From Petrosia ficiformis (taxonomy: Eukaryota; Porifera; Demospongiae; Haplosclerida; Petrosiidae): DNA of 64,000 nucleotides. Below, in pieces: positions 48,185 through 60,989 of the stretch. Below the pieces are notes generated by a model. It was not told the origin of the DNA. It saw only the letters and a program-made list of their open reading frames with translations, and made no database searches. Each line of letters starts with the position of its first letter. Positions within the stretch are counted from its first letter, which is position 1. The stretch is taken from contig OX345646.1 in the NCBI GenBank assembly GCA_947044365.1, positions 1,538,001-1,602,000 of the forward strand. The letters run 5' to 3'. Both the position numbers and the translations under genes were made by a program.

Positions 48185-49499
48185 ATTATCTTGATGATGT
48201 GCATGTTGCAGGGGAGAGACACTTCCTTATCGAGGGAGACAAAACTCATTCATTATACTGGGAGGAGTGTGGTTTGAGGATACATGTTGAACAAGGAACC
48301 ATCCCATCATCCTCTACTTGTCAAGTGGCCATCAAAGCACTTGTTGGTGGTGAATTTCGCTTTCCATCAAACACAGAGCTTGTCAGTGCTGTATACGCTA
48401 TATCAGTTTCTGAAACACTTTTAAAACCAATCAAATTAAGTGTTCAACATTGTGTTGTATTGAAACACAATCAACAGGCTGAGTATCTGAGCTTTGCTAA
48501 ATCATCTCTTGGACCACCACATGAGTTTGAGGTGATCGAAGGAGGCCAATTTCCTACAAAAGATCGACATGGATTCATTATGAGTGATAGTTTCAACTTA
48601 CTGGCTATTCTGAAAAGATGGTTGCTTCCTGGTGAACATGTAGCATTGCAACATGATAGAGAAGGTAATGATTATTTATATAATGTACTAAACAAAGCTT
48701 CATATTAGTAAATTATTTCACATTTCTGAATTACAAATGACAAGTCCCAACTGACATATTAATATTCATAGTATTTTAACTTTTGTCATACAGTATAATT
48801 GAGTTTGTGGAATTGTATTGTAACTCTTCTTTCTTCTTACTGTACATGTACATGTATATCCATACTGATTTCATGTTTTTTGACAACTCTTCCTAATTAT
48901 TCTTTTCATGAATTTCTATAGTCAATGTTCCTGATAATGAATATTTTGGTCAAGTATATTATATACCAGAGACACCACCTAACTGCTGGGTGATGAAGTT
49001 TTTTGTTGGTAAAGACATAGAAACTTTAAAAGAGGTGAATTTCATGTTACGTACATGATGAAAACAAATAATTATAACAATACAATACTTTATTTAACAA
49101 GTGGTTTTTAACTAAACAATACATGAAACATCATATAATATATGTAATGTATAATTTTTTAGTACCTGACAAGTGAACATACTAATGCTGAAAAGGATAT
49201 ATGTGTTATATTTCGTTTTAATTCTGATGGTTACATTGAGCTAGACTTAAGTAAAAAACAGGACAGATCCAATACAGGATGGGAAGTGTTTCCTCTTAAA
49301 AAACCTTGCAAGGTACATTCTACCATACATGTATATCAGACATTTCAAGAACACTCACCCACCGTATTGGAAAAATAGTATTTATTAATTTTAACAAGGT
49401 TTGAAGTATTAATAGTGGGTAAAGGCTCTTGAAGCACGTTAAAATGGACTACACAGTTCACATATGTACGTATGTACATGGTATGTGTCCACATATGTA

Positions 49500-49541
<42 letters not shown>

Positions 49542-52500
49542 TATGTATGTATGTATGGTGCAGTTAATTTGTCATCGTCAGCCCATAGGATGACCTATAG
49601 CCTAGCCCTAGTACAGTAGGTAAACTATTATTATTATGGGTTATACTTGACCTTGTTTACTTTACGAGTGTCCATATATGGGCATTTTGTTCAAAAAGTT
49701 TGACACAACATCTTATATAGCAGCTGTACACTCCTTTCCTGCCTTTGGTGGGTTCATGCTGCTCTGGTATATTAGGAAATTATTATATTTTACTGTTTCT
49801 TGTAGTTGTTTAGGGAAAATGTAGATGGATTTGGTTCGAAGAAGATTCATTTTCCTCCTCATTGTTCGTTGAAAGTGTGTGCAGAAAAAGGACCAGATAC
49901 TGTAGCAGTCCTTCGTTATTATGTCCCATTGATTGGAGTAGAATGTGATGCTGAGGAAATATGTATTAGTCGAAATATCAATAGAGGTATGTATATCTTT
50001 AGATAGAGATACTTTGAATTTACATTTGGTTTTTAATTATGTTTATTTAAGACATGTACATGTATGTATGTATTAGTGAGGACTACTAGTCTAATATATA
50101 TCAAGATGTGTAATTATAACGGTATTCTTACATGTTGTTCATTCCACATATCAGTCAACAGCTACTAATGTATTAGTAGATGATAAACCTTTAACAGGTA
50201 GTGAGTCTGTTCTCTTGTTATAATCATTACTTCTGTGTACATCATTGTACTAATGAATAGTGTAAATTAGTGCTTATCACCTGACCTCCACTCATCATTT
50301 ATAAACACCAAAAGGTTACGGGATACCAAGTTTTGAATATTAATTGCGTACACTTTCTTGTTTATTTTGTTCTATGCATTTAGTATTATTTATATAGGGT
50401 TCTCACCAGGCTGTTCTTGAAAGCTGCAGAACCCTTGCTAAAAATGTTAACTGTATATACCCTTCTTTAAAACACTGTATGTATTGCTGTGATATTGTAT
50501 ATTATCATTGGAGGTAGAAGATTACAATTAAGTGGCTATGGCTGCACCCTATTCAAAAAATTGATGAGTTAAAATCACACATCAAACTTATCATATACAG
50601 AGTTTAGTATATAATGATTGAACTTGCTGGGGTAAAATGTACGTAGGATCACATCACATGATAGATCTCCTATGAATCCAGAGATTTTGACATCTCTGTG
50701 GTTAGACTATGACAACAATGTTCTCAGTGGGGAAGTTCATTGTTGTGATTAAGTAAATAAAAAATTATTTTCTTGTAATAAGATAGTAATGGTATCTTGT
50801 AACCTAAAGCACCATTTACTTGGTACTTGAGTGCAATTAGTTTACATAATGCACTCACTACACTTTGCATTTTGGGCCACTGTTGTGGCACACTAAACTT
50901 TATGTACTGTAGAAGATGTTTTAAACATTACTTAGTATATATCGTGTGACATTGACCCAATGATGTTTTCATATACTAGTCACCTCATTGCAGTGTAATG
51001 CACACTTAAGAATGCATTAACTACTTAATGTACAGTTCACCTTCGCTCATGCATTATCACCTTTATTGAGCCCCACCCTCTTGCCACATTAAAATGCTTA
51101 ATGTCCTGTAAAGGATGTTATAAATATTACTTATTATCAATGTGACAGGAAGTACTATTTGTGTGACAGTTCACCATTTTGTTGTAGCATTTGTGTCTCC
51201 AAGGAGAGTGCTTTCATATTATTCCATTTGCTATTAGTAGTAGTGTGCTCTTCATACTAGTTGCACTCCTCCAATTCTTTATTGGACGCATGGTGGTGGC
51301 AGTGGTGATGGTGGTAGTGGTGGTAGTGGTGGTGGTGGTGGTGGTAGTGGTGGTGGTGGTGGTGGTAGTAGTACTAGTAGTAGTAGTAGAGTCTGTCCTT
51401 GGTGGAAACACTCCTTTTATTTCACACCCCTACTACTATCATATAAACCTCTTCAAAAATGCATGGCTATGAATCTCATTATAAGATATTATGTATAATT
51501 ATGTTTTCTGTAACAAATTTATCAACAAATTGACAAGATCACTTCCAGAGGTTTTATTTTTTTTTTAAATGGACAATAGTAGGTCCCACAAGATTTTGGC
51601 TTTTTAAGAAGATAATTATAATTTTAATACTTAGACATGATAATATTGATTACAATAGTAAGTACTATTACATTTTCCAATATCCAGATAGTGATCTAGT
51701 TCCATTATTTGAAGCAATCAGTGATGTTACGGACTGGTTTGCACTTGGGCTTGCTCTGGGTATATCTCGTCCTGTGTTAGAGCAGATTAGAGATGAAAAT
51801 CAGAGTGAACGTAATCGAACAGTTGGTATGCTACACAAGTGGTTGGAGAGTGGAACAGCATCATGGTCCATACTGGTTAACACTCTAAGGAGCCCATCAA
51901 TTGATAATCATCATTTAGCAGATGACATTGCTAGACTCCATCACTGTAAGTGTTAAACAGAAACTTCAAATTTATTGATTGATAAATGTAAAATTGTACA
52001 TACATGTACATGTATAACATTTGGTCATGTATCCCATTATGAAAAAAGTTGGTAGACAATGATTGTGCATGTTAGATGTGTACCATTTATTTTGTGGTTG
52101 GTGGAATTATCCCATTAATTGTAGTATGGTTGCTTCTAGCCTTTTCTTAATTTATGAAATTAAAGAATTGTTTAACTTACAAAATAGCACCGAAATTGCT
52201 TGCAAAGATCATGATATGTTCCAGTGTAGAGTTGGATTGTTAAAATACTTTATAGTATTGAACATTAAAAAATTATTCTATTATATACACTGGTTGCTTG
52301 TGTACTGTCTGTGTGGACTATTTCACAAACTATTTATGGTGCATATAATCAGTGTTCTCACCAGTGTTCAAACGAATCGTTATTATAAGGATTTTATTTG
52401 GTAAACACAGACCTTGTTCCTGTTGCACCTATAGAACAAAATATTCAAGAAAGATCACCAAACACTGACGGAGCATTAAAATGTGACATAAGTGATGGTG

Positions 52501-54195
52501 TGATACAGCAGACAAATAGTAAGTTAAAGTATAGTATACGATCTTAATTATTTATTAATCAAGGTCATGTACATTAGAGTTGTTATAGTATGACTATAGT
52601 GACCACTTCTAGTTGTAGTTATAATATGCCTAGCTTCTCAAACCAAAAGGGTTTTAGTTTTAGTTAACTAATTAAAAGTGCTCATTTTTCATTTTAGTTA
52701 GTTATAGTTATTACAGTAGACGTATAACTTAGTTATAGTTTAGTTAGCTAAAATTCAGAATGCTTTACTAAAAGCAATCTTAGTTATAGTTAACTACAAC
52801 AACGCTAGTATTAATACATGGAATTCATAATCTAACTATACGGAATTTATAATATCATAACACTTGTCTACTATCTACAGAACACAATGAAGAGACTGGA
52901 GAACTGAACCCACCTATTGTCCTAACACACGGTCCATCAGATCTGAACAATCTACTACTGAAGCACAGCCTCTCAAACTCTGATATTGAAAAACAATGTG
53001 ACGATGTGTTGTTTCAAACTCTCGCACCACGAATGTCAAATATTCATGACACTGCACCATGTTTTGGGTTCACTCAGCCAGAAATAGAGGAGATTCAGAT
53101 TGATAAGCCTTCGGAAAGATCGAGAAAACTAAGCTTGTTATGGAAGTGGAGAAGCAGAAAGGGTAGTGATGCTACATACCTTGCTATTGTAGATGTGTTT
53201 CTACGTATGAAGGATCGTAACCTCGCTGAGATAGTCCTGCGGTATGTCAAAGAAATGTTTCAACATCAACCCCAACCAATCGGCTCCTATGTATATCCGG
53301 AAAGGGTGAGTAGTTATCACAACTGGGAAAGTAAAAGTGCAGCTGAAAAGAAGCAGATTAAAGATCGTCTATACAATCAAAACCAAGATATTCGGGAAAA
53401 ATATTCTTTTCTCATTCAAAATATTATTGATTCTTTTGAGAAAAGAAATATCAAGGTAAAACGCTTGAAGATTTTTCTAGACACATATGGTAGTGTGACT
53501 AACATTCCAAGACCAACACATGCTATGCTGCTATCACAATTTGAAAATGCATCTGATCTTGATGATGTGTTCTTAGTGTTGTGCGGACATTATTCATCAT
53601 GGTTCAACATACGGTTACTAAATGCCATTGTTACGCAGTTTGGAAATGATGAGGATCAAAAAAAGATGAAAATATATGAAGATGAACTTCTTCATTATCT
53701 TCAGCGATCGCTATTTCAAATACCATCAAAATCATTTCCTCCTAGTCATGAAAATCCAGGTCTCGTTACATTGTTTCTACTTTTACCAAATGATACTATT
53801 CCAACAGGAGAAGATGTTAATAATATCACATGCAACCTATCTCAGCTTTTAGGTATCTCTGATGGAATTCTTCAATTCCTTGGGTTTGAGGATTGTAGTA
53901 TACTGCTGATATTTGGAGTACCAGAACAGTTACTTCACATTAATGCATTACAAAGCCTCATAGAGAAGTATTTTACTTATGACGTCACAAGGAAAGGTTA
54001 TACCATCAATGATCTGACTCTAATTCTGTAAGTTATATATATATACATATATATTATATTACAATTAAGTATACATATCTTCCTGTAGGCCTCCTGTATT
54101 GTATGATAATTCTTCTGGACTTAAAAGAAGCCAGATTCAACTCACTGAAGATGTAACACTGCCTTCATCAACAGAGAAATTGAAAGACAGTCAAG
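48185..54195 (+). CDS. F module: ZU5-UPA, death domain, second death-like domain and an unnamed helical/beta domain
   Basis: Exons: 48185-48664 (ZU5), 48922-49034, 49163-49312 and 49806-49986 (UPA-like), 50162-50197 (linker ATNVLVDDKPLT), 51688-51945 (death domain), 52411-52518 (linker), 52881-54027 and 54089-54195; all join in frame. ZU5, UPA and death domain are close copies of gene B and gene C exons. The 382-codon exon starts with a second death-like domain (LLLKHSLSNSDIEKQC, APCFGFTQPEIEEIQID, LLWKWRSRKGSDATY, DVFLRMKDRNLAEIVL). It continues with about 220 residues: a helical part (DDVFLVLCGHYSSWFN, IVTQFGNDEDQKKM) and a beta-like part (LVTLFLLLPND, LSQLLGISDGILQFLGFEDC, ILLIFGVPEQLL). 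I cannot name this last domain; similar sequence accompanies death domains in sponge and cnidarian proteins, as I recall. The ZU5 exon has no ATG upstream, so it depends on an earlier exon. Confidence 0.75.
49313..49805 (+). other. UPA intron with (GT)n repeat, lacking the Tc1-like insertion
   Basis: This is the counterpart of gene B intron 5 (8,875-10,939). It is about 490 bp instead of 2,065 bp and has a (GT)n tract at 49,505-49,534 but no transposon. Confidence 0.7.
50198..51687 (+). other. intron between UPA linker and death domain, with copied intergenic blocks and a GTG/GTA repeat
   Basis: 50,930-51,095 closely matches 35,750-35,905 (tcatatactagtcacctcat, gcacacttaagaatgcatta). 51,110-51,240 matches gene B intron 1 (6,980-7,100). 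51,467-51,606 matches 27,200-27,346. A (GTG/GTA)n trinucleotide repeat fills about 51,291-51,389; the poly-Val and poly-Thr frames there are artefacts. No coding exon is seen. Confidence 0.6.
52574..52807. mobile_element. MITE-like element, TAGTGTTGTT family
   Basis: Starts TAGAGTTGTTATAGT, ends AACTACAACAACGCTA; same position relative to exons as the gene C copy at 23,274-23,619, but internally shorter. Confidence 0.5.
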
Positions 54196-55245
54196 GTAAA
54201 ACAAACATATAATTATGAAGAATAAAGTATGATTACTTTGTGATGATTGTTATTACATTATACGTTCAGCTTATTAATTATTCATGAAGTGTATAAGCTT
54301 ATACATAGTTACAGTATGAATATAGAATTATTCAATGATTATAATGGACAATGGAATCCTATTACTATCTACATGTACAGTCAATTTTATTGCTAAATGA
54401 AAGCACTAAAACTGAATTCAATAACAATAATGGCAGTGAAGCCGGTTAATTAATAATAGTTAAATTTCATTCTGACAATGCGTTAGTAAGAGCGAGCCCA
54501 GACCCCTTCCTCGTTGAGGTTTGGGCTGGTCTCCAGACTAGGCCTGGACATCGAAATTTAACTGTGATGAAATTTCCACATTCATTATGAATCATGTGTG
54601 GCAATTATTCCACTTCATTTGCTGCTGGAAATAATTTATTATAAATAAAAGTTATTGACCAGGTTAAAACTTAGTATAACCAAAAATATTTACCTAACTA
54701 ACATTTAGTCCAGTTTCCAACTTTCCAAGCACTAGTAAAATAGCATTTAATGTTGCGTTGATTAATTAAGTGACATTTTAATTAGGCCACACTCCTCATG
54801 AATAATTAACAAATATGACCGTACCATCAGTGACAGTCCAGCTATGCCATTGTTTAAAGGAGTCCTATTTCTGGCCCTGGATAAAAAAGGGTTTTTGAAC
54901 TTTACAAGAGAGACTTGAAACTTACTCAGTCAGAGACAAACTCAGTTTAGCTAACTTAGGCTATGATGATTAGCACCATTTCACCACCCCCTCCCCCATC
55001 AGTCATTATACTCTCAGTGGAAGTGAGGGAATCTGAGCTTCTGTAATTAATCACTGTTCATAAGGTGATGTGAACAATGATTGCATCAAGAAAAAAACTG
55101 TGTGTTTAGCCTCAGCAGACCTTGCTATAATTACCTTAACTTCAGAGAGTGTGGCCGGCACTACTTTCTATGTATAAAAGTTTTTTGCAATGTTACATTC
55201 ATTTTATTTTGGGTGATTTCATGTAATTATTTTGAATGATTTCAG

Positions 55246-58045
55246 AATATACAGACCAGCTGCCAATAATGCAAGGTGCTCACAGTCAATCTTTAACAGG
55301 TATATAATTATTATATATATATACATTCATCTGTTGTATTTTGAATGATAGTGAATTCGAACATAAAAGTTTGAGTGAATCATGGCAGTTTATATACAGT
55401 TATTAAAATTAGTACTCTCAGCTGTGACATGTACTCTTTATAACAACAGGTGTGAATCAAATGAAAATAATGGGATGTTTGTTATGTAAATATGAAAACA
55501 AGATATATGGAGAAAAATGTAGTATTCCTATGTAATTATAGAGATACTTCTTTATGGCCCGTAGGGCCATCCCTATGATTGCTTTCCCACGGGTTCGAAC
55601 TATATATGTTTCAATAATGTTTGTGTCACTTACGCGAGTATGCGTTGTATACGTAGTTGAGGAAGTTACATCATTCCCGGGGGCTCGGTCAATTAATGGG
55701 CGTGGCGCGTAAAAGAACGCGCGCTCAAGCTTTACAGCTACAGACCAGCAGAAAGAAAGCTGTGTAGCTTACGTAGAAACTGGAACTAATAGCTAGCTAT
55801 TCTACCTGAAATATATTCTTAAAGTTCTACAAGGTTCTTTAAAAGGTAAACAGAGTAGATAATGAAAATAATAATTATAATAGACTGATGTGTTTTAGGA
55901 AGTTAGCCATGATTACTGAATGCTGGACACCACAAAGCAATCATAGGGATACTTTTTTCTCTATATATCTTGCTTCTTCATATAATCTGTATAGCAATAT
56001 AACAGTCATAGGCATGACCTTGTGGGCCATAAATATCATAGTGAGCTAACAAAACTACATAATTCTATTAACTATGAATTATTTGTATTATTATTATTAT
56101 TATTATTCTGTAGATAACTACAAGAAAGCTTTTCAAGATGCCGTCAAGAAACGCGGTTCCTTATGTACTTATATGGCTCATTGCATAGCTTTTGGACCAC
56201 TTGGGTCTGGAAAAACTAGTCTCTTAAATTGTCTTACAGGCAAACCTTTAGGAACACTAGGTACAGGCGATAGATTATCCAGTTCTTCAAGAAATGATGA
56301 TATGATGTTTCCAAAATATATTGTAGCTACAGGTGGCAAATGGTACCATATACCAAATCTTGAAATAGTGGCAGTTAAACTTGCTGAATCTGCTGCTAAT
56401 CCCTTATCAGCCTTCCTCCCACTCAATATATTATTGGAACTATATGCGATGCAATCAGTAGATCCAGTTTCTGATGATACACTTGGAACAAATCCCACAG
56501 CTCCTCCTCGATATGATAAGATTTTAGACTCCATCAGAGACAGTAAACTGTTTGATAATAGCACAGTGATTACATATATTGACCATGGAAGTCAGCCAGA
56601 ATTCCATGAGATGGTGCCTGTTCTACTTGCTGGGCCTGCAATCTTTATTTTTATTTTTAGCTTGGTCAAAGGTCTAGACAGTGAATATACTGCTTCCTAT
56701 GGTTCATCTGACAGTGAACATCACCTTTACAAAAGTTCTTTCACTGTCAAGGAAGTGTTTATGCACTTTCTTTCCAGCATTGCCAGTTATCAGAGTGTAT
56801 TATCACTCAACAGTAGAGTCTCTCCTCCTTCTATCTTAGTAGTAGGAACACACAAAAATTTAGTAAGTGAGGCAAAGGTGAGTGAGATTGACAAGGAGCT
56901 AAAACAAGCTGTAGAGGAGGCATCCTTGCATAAAAGCGGTGCCATTGAATATTTTTCAAAGAAGCAACTTATCATACCAGTAGATAACTACAATGAAAAC
57001 AACGATAGTGCTTCTGTTAGAAATGTGGTGGAAAGGATAGTTAAAAAACAGGGATCACCATACAGAATCGAGTTCCCTATACCCTGGTTAGCTCTTGATT
57101 TTACTTTGCGAAAATATCCGCCAACTGTGACCTATAAAGAATGTATAGAAATAGCAAAGAAATGTGACATCTCAGAGAAAGATTTGCCAAAGTGCTTGTG
57201 GTTTCTTCATCATCAAATCGGCAGTATTCGTTACTATGGTAGTGTAAACAAGCTTAAAAATATTGTTGTCATACAACCAACCGTGATCTTTGAGGCAATC
57301 TCAGGGCTAATTATTAACACATCCACTAGTGAAAATGTTCCTCTATCTCAGGTTGAGAAGTTTAGAAATTTGGGTCTACTGAAAACGAATACTCTTGAAA
57401 AGATTTTTAAGCGTTATGAAGACAAGCTTAATAAGATGATATCTTGCGATGCATTTATAGCTCTTCTTAATTATTTCAACATTCTTGAGCCTTCGCATGA
57501 TCCCGAGTTAGGTGATTATTTTTTTCCTTGTGCTTTGATTCATGCACCAAATCCTCCTTCTGAAATCAACCTTGATCCTCTTTTAGTGTTGTTTGAGGGA
57601 GGGTTTGTTCCTAAAGGGGTTTTTAGTGGGCTACTTGTATTTTTATTGCGCGAGATGGAATGGAGAATTCAGCGTGACAAGGATTTGCCTCTTCTCTATC
57701 GTAATCAAGCATCTTTTGATGACGGTAAAGATTGTCTTATTACTCTGAAAGCTACACCTAAATGTTTGGAAGTGTGTGTAGAAGGTAAGCAAGGCGGTAG
57801 CACAACACACTCTTTGTATAATATTCGTCAAATTCTTGAAATAGGGGTCTTTAAGGCATGCAAGAGTCTACGATACGATCAATCTTTTTACGCTCAAAAG
57901 TATGGTTTTTACTGCAATCTGGCGAAATGTGCAAGACACATTGCTGAGGTCGATCTTAAGAATAAAGAGATTGAGTGTCCTCTTACTAATAAGAGATATC
58001 CTGTAAACAGAGAGAGAGAGTATTGGTTTATTACTGATAAACCAG
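55246..58045 (+). CDS. G module: linker and Roc-COR GTPase
   Basis: Exons: 55246-55299 (YTDQLPIMQGAHSQSLT) and 56114-58045 (644 codons), phase 1-1. P-loop GPLGSGKTSLLNCL, switch-2 IDHGSQPEFHEM, base motif VVGTHKNL, COR PWLALDFTLRK and LHHQIGSIRYY, then LFEGGFVPKGVFSGLL and the C-terminal CX4C..H..C cluster. All GTPase signatures are present, so nucleotide binding is likely. Local differences from the other copies cluster in the COR region (STSENVPLSQVEKF, ERYEDKLNKM-type). Upstream introns (54,650-55,245) are copied from gene C (23,680-24,244). It can be spliced from 54,195 (E-YTDQLP) and on to 60,990 (G-DSYVV). Unlike the 25-kb and 43.7-kb copies, it is not followed by a caspase-like exon. 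Confidence 0.78.
55569..55950. mobile_element. MITE with ATCCCTATGATTGCTTT ends, long copy
   Basis: Left ATCCCTATGATTGCTTTCCC, right AAAGCAATCATAGGGAT, 382 bp. Its GC-rich interior (ttcccgggggctcggtcaat, ggcgtggcgcgtaaaagaac) differs from the surrounding AT-rich introns. It sits in the intron just before the G GTPase exon; the 30.7-kb copy is a shorter relative. Confidence 0.65.
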
Positions 58046-58082
58046 GTTAGTTAATAGTAATAATTATTATAGTTATGGATGT

Positions 58083-58436
58083 ATGTAATATATATGACAT
58101 GGGTTCGAAGTGTGTACTGAGTTAGCAACCCGAGGGCTGCTATCAAGGGGTGAAGGGCTGATATTGCTGATAGCCTGATACACACCAAGAAGCCATGCTA
58201 TATATAATATATTCTTTACCTAACGTGTATATCAATGTTACCTGACATCTACAGCTTTACGCCATTTGTCTCCAACTCTATTCAATTTACAACTTGACTC
58301 CGCATGCTCAGACTGATGCAATCTATTATGAATATCGGTCTTATATCAGCCCTGTGGTTTCATATCCACCTGTGGTTGGGTGTATATCGCGTATATAACA
58401 CCTGTCGGTAACTTTGATGTGGCTGTTAGCTATGGT
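58083..58436. repeat. dispersed repeat, partner of 46.98-47.40 kb
   Basis: Shares 'gggctgctatcaaggggtga', 'tgttacctgacatctacag' and 'tgtggttgggtgtatatcgc' with 46,976-47,395. It interrupts an intron that otherwise matches the one after the E GTPase. Confidence 0.6.
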
Positions 58437-58729
58437 ATATATCGTATTAGCATAGTATTCATTATTGCATATAGTCAGTCCATAACACACATAGTTTAAA
58501 GAGACTATCTAATTCCATACTTAAATTTATGAAGATAAGAGGATTTCATTTTTATATCAATTTTGCTGTTCAATCAATAACCGATGACCTAGCGATTAGT
58601 CCAAGTTTCACACTGTTATTTTATTCAATTACTTGCGTGCTATATATATACAGCTATTAGTTCCAGTTTCTACATAAGCTTTCTTTTTGCTAGCCTAATG
58701 GAATATACCATGTTTTAAATGCATATATA

Positions 58730-59923
58730 ATTATATATAATTATATATATATATACCTATATATATATAATTATACTAATATATACATAATTATATATAT
58801 ATATAGTGTGCTAATAGGTCCTATATTCTGCATTGTTCTTTATTTCACCAATCAAAAGTTTTTTATTATAATACCAAACGTTTCGATGGCTATTCAGTCA
58901 TCTTCATCAGTGGTACAAAAATGAATATAGACTATTCAACTATTTATAGTACACTAAAAGTCATACATTTTACAGAAATCATACAAAAATGGGGCCTAAA
59001 TGCTGGCTATCAGCTGTCAGACTAGTGTACAGTCTACTCCATAGGAGACAAGGATCGTGTACTTCAGAGGTGCACTGATGTTGCTATTGCAGTGCTAGTG
59101 CCTATATACAAAATATAGGACCTGAGTTTGTGTCCGAGGATGTGATATAGCCTGAGCCTGCGAGGGCTATATCACATCCAAGGACACAAAACAAGGATCC
59201 TATATTAAGATAATGTATATAATAATTATTATTATATATAAACATACCTTGAACCCGTGGGAAAGCAATTAAATTAAATCAGTAAATTTTAAATTAATCA
59301 GTAAATTTTTTTTCCATTATATCCGGCTTGTTTTCATAATATCATCAGTCTTGCATACATCTCCCGTGGTTTTGGTAGGTGGTATAATTTTACTGAATAT
59401 CCCATCTGTGCCGGCAAGAAACCAACAAAAATTGGTATGTAGGTGGGGCATAAATTTGTCTTCAAGGGTTGAAAGTTTTACTTGTCTTTCTTATGAAATG
59501 GCTGAAAAACAAGTGCATGTGAACAAACCCCATTTGGAAACGGCATTAAATAAGAATGCTTGGTCACATGTTTATACATGTACATGTCAGGTATATATAT
59601 AATTATATATATAGTGTGATGGTGACATCATCTCTTTGATGTGGTGAGTCCTATATATAGGACCTATTAGCTTAATATATATATATTACATATAATGATA
59701 TATATATATATATATTTATATATTTATATTTATATATATATATATGAATTATATAGTATAATGGTGACATCATCCCTTTGATGTGATGAGTTCTATAATA
59801 TTGTATATAGACCTTCCATGTGCACACTATGCAGGAGATGTCACCATCATACAATATAATAAAAATTATATATTGTGTATAGTATGCCAACAAGTCCTAT
59901 ATACAAAATATAGGACCCTTGTT

Positions 59924-59962
<39 letters not shown>

Positions 59963-60235
59963 TGATGGTGACATCATCCCTTTGATGTGATGAGTTCTAT
60001 ATATTGTATATAGACCTTCCATGTGCATACTATGCAGGAGATGTCACCATCATACAATATATTGTATGTAGTATGCTAACAGGTCTTATATACTACATAT
60101 AGGACCCTCATTTTGTGTCCTCAGATGTGATATAGCCCTTGCAGGCTTAGGCTATATCACATCTTCGGACACAAAACGTAGGTCCTATATTTTGTATATA
60201 CATGTAGGACCTGTTAGCATACTATATATATATTA
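58730..60235. repeat. cluster of palindromic MITE-like repeats and TA tracts
   Basis: No gene. At least two GGTGACATC..GATGTCACC pairs (59,757-59,855; 59,959-60,057), a diverged single side at 59,619-59,640, and two 'ttttgtgtcc..tgatatagcc' hairpins (59,127-59,190; 60,111-60,177) occur, with 'aggtcctatat' words at their borders. Long TA tracts separate them. A hammerhead-like motif on the minus strand lies at 58,873-58,915 (see findings). Confidence 0.6.
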
Positions 60236-60243
60236 CATATATT

Positions 60244-60673
60244 CAGGAGCGCATAATTGTGTGGGAGGGAAAACGTCGTAAGAGAGGGAGCGTGAAACTC
60301 CCACGCATCTAATTAAATCAGGCAAGCGATCTCCTTGGCTAGCTGTTACTATTTTTATTGTCGCACGTGACCAATTAATGGCGTCTCTAGCTGCAACACC
60401 AAGGAGATCGCCTGGTTTAGCGAACAAAAGAGCTCGAGAAGAAATCCTTACTCCATCAAGAAGTTACAGCACATAGCCTTTTCCGAGTTCTTTCCTTTGT
60501 TTAACGAGACTGAACTGGTCGCCATAGTAGTCACGGTCACGTGCGACAACGTGGCATTATAAAAATAGTAACAGCTAGCCAGGGAGATCGCTTGCCTGAT
60601 TTAATTAGATGCGTGGGAGTTTCACGCTTCCTCTCTTACGACGTTTTCCCTCCCACACAATTATGCGCTCCTG
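60244..60673. mobile_element. foldback element with ~140-bp inverted ends
   Basis: CAGGAGCGCATAATTGTGTG at the left is mirrored by CACACAATTATGCGCTCCTG at the right, and the similarity continues inward through 'gcatctaattaaatcaggca' and 'agctgttactatttttat' to 'gtcgcacgtgacc'. 'atatatt' lies on both sides. The two long open frames inside are reflections of the arms. Confidence 0.8.
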
Positions 60674-60989
60674 ATATATTATATAATTATAATATTTATA
60701 GTATAGTTGGTGGACCCACCAAGATTGAAGATGTTTCTAGTTATATAGAGACATGGCACACACACACACACACATACACACACACATCCATAAACTGTTT
60801 GGCATTTTGCTATCATAATAAATGGAAGGTTAGTTTAAAATCGAATGGAATATCAACAAGAAACAACCATTAAAGCCTTTTGAATATACATTATTTACTT
60901 CAATTTCAATGTATGTAGAGTGGTTTGTCTTGGACATTAAAATACAAATAATTTTCATAAAAGTGTTACCACATATTTCTTATGTTTAG

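Noticed and set aside
51191..51472. Poly-Val and poly-Thr open frames
   Set aside because: Produced by a (GTG/GTA)n trinucleotide repeat in an intron.
60233..60873. Two matching open frames on opposite strands (sharing LPDLIRCVGVSR)
   Set aside because: They are mirror readings of the inverted arms of the 430-bp foldback element.
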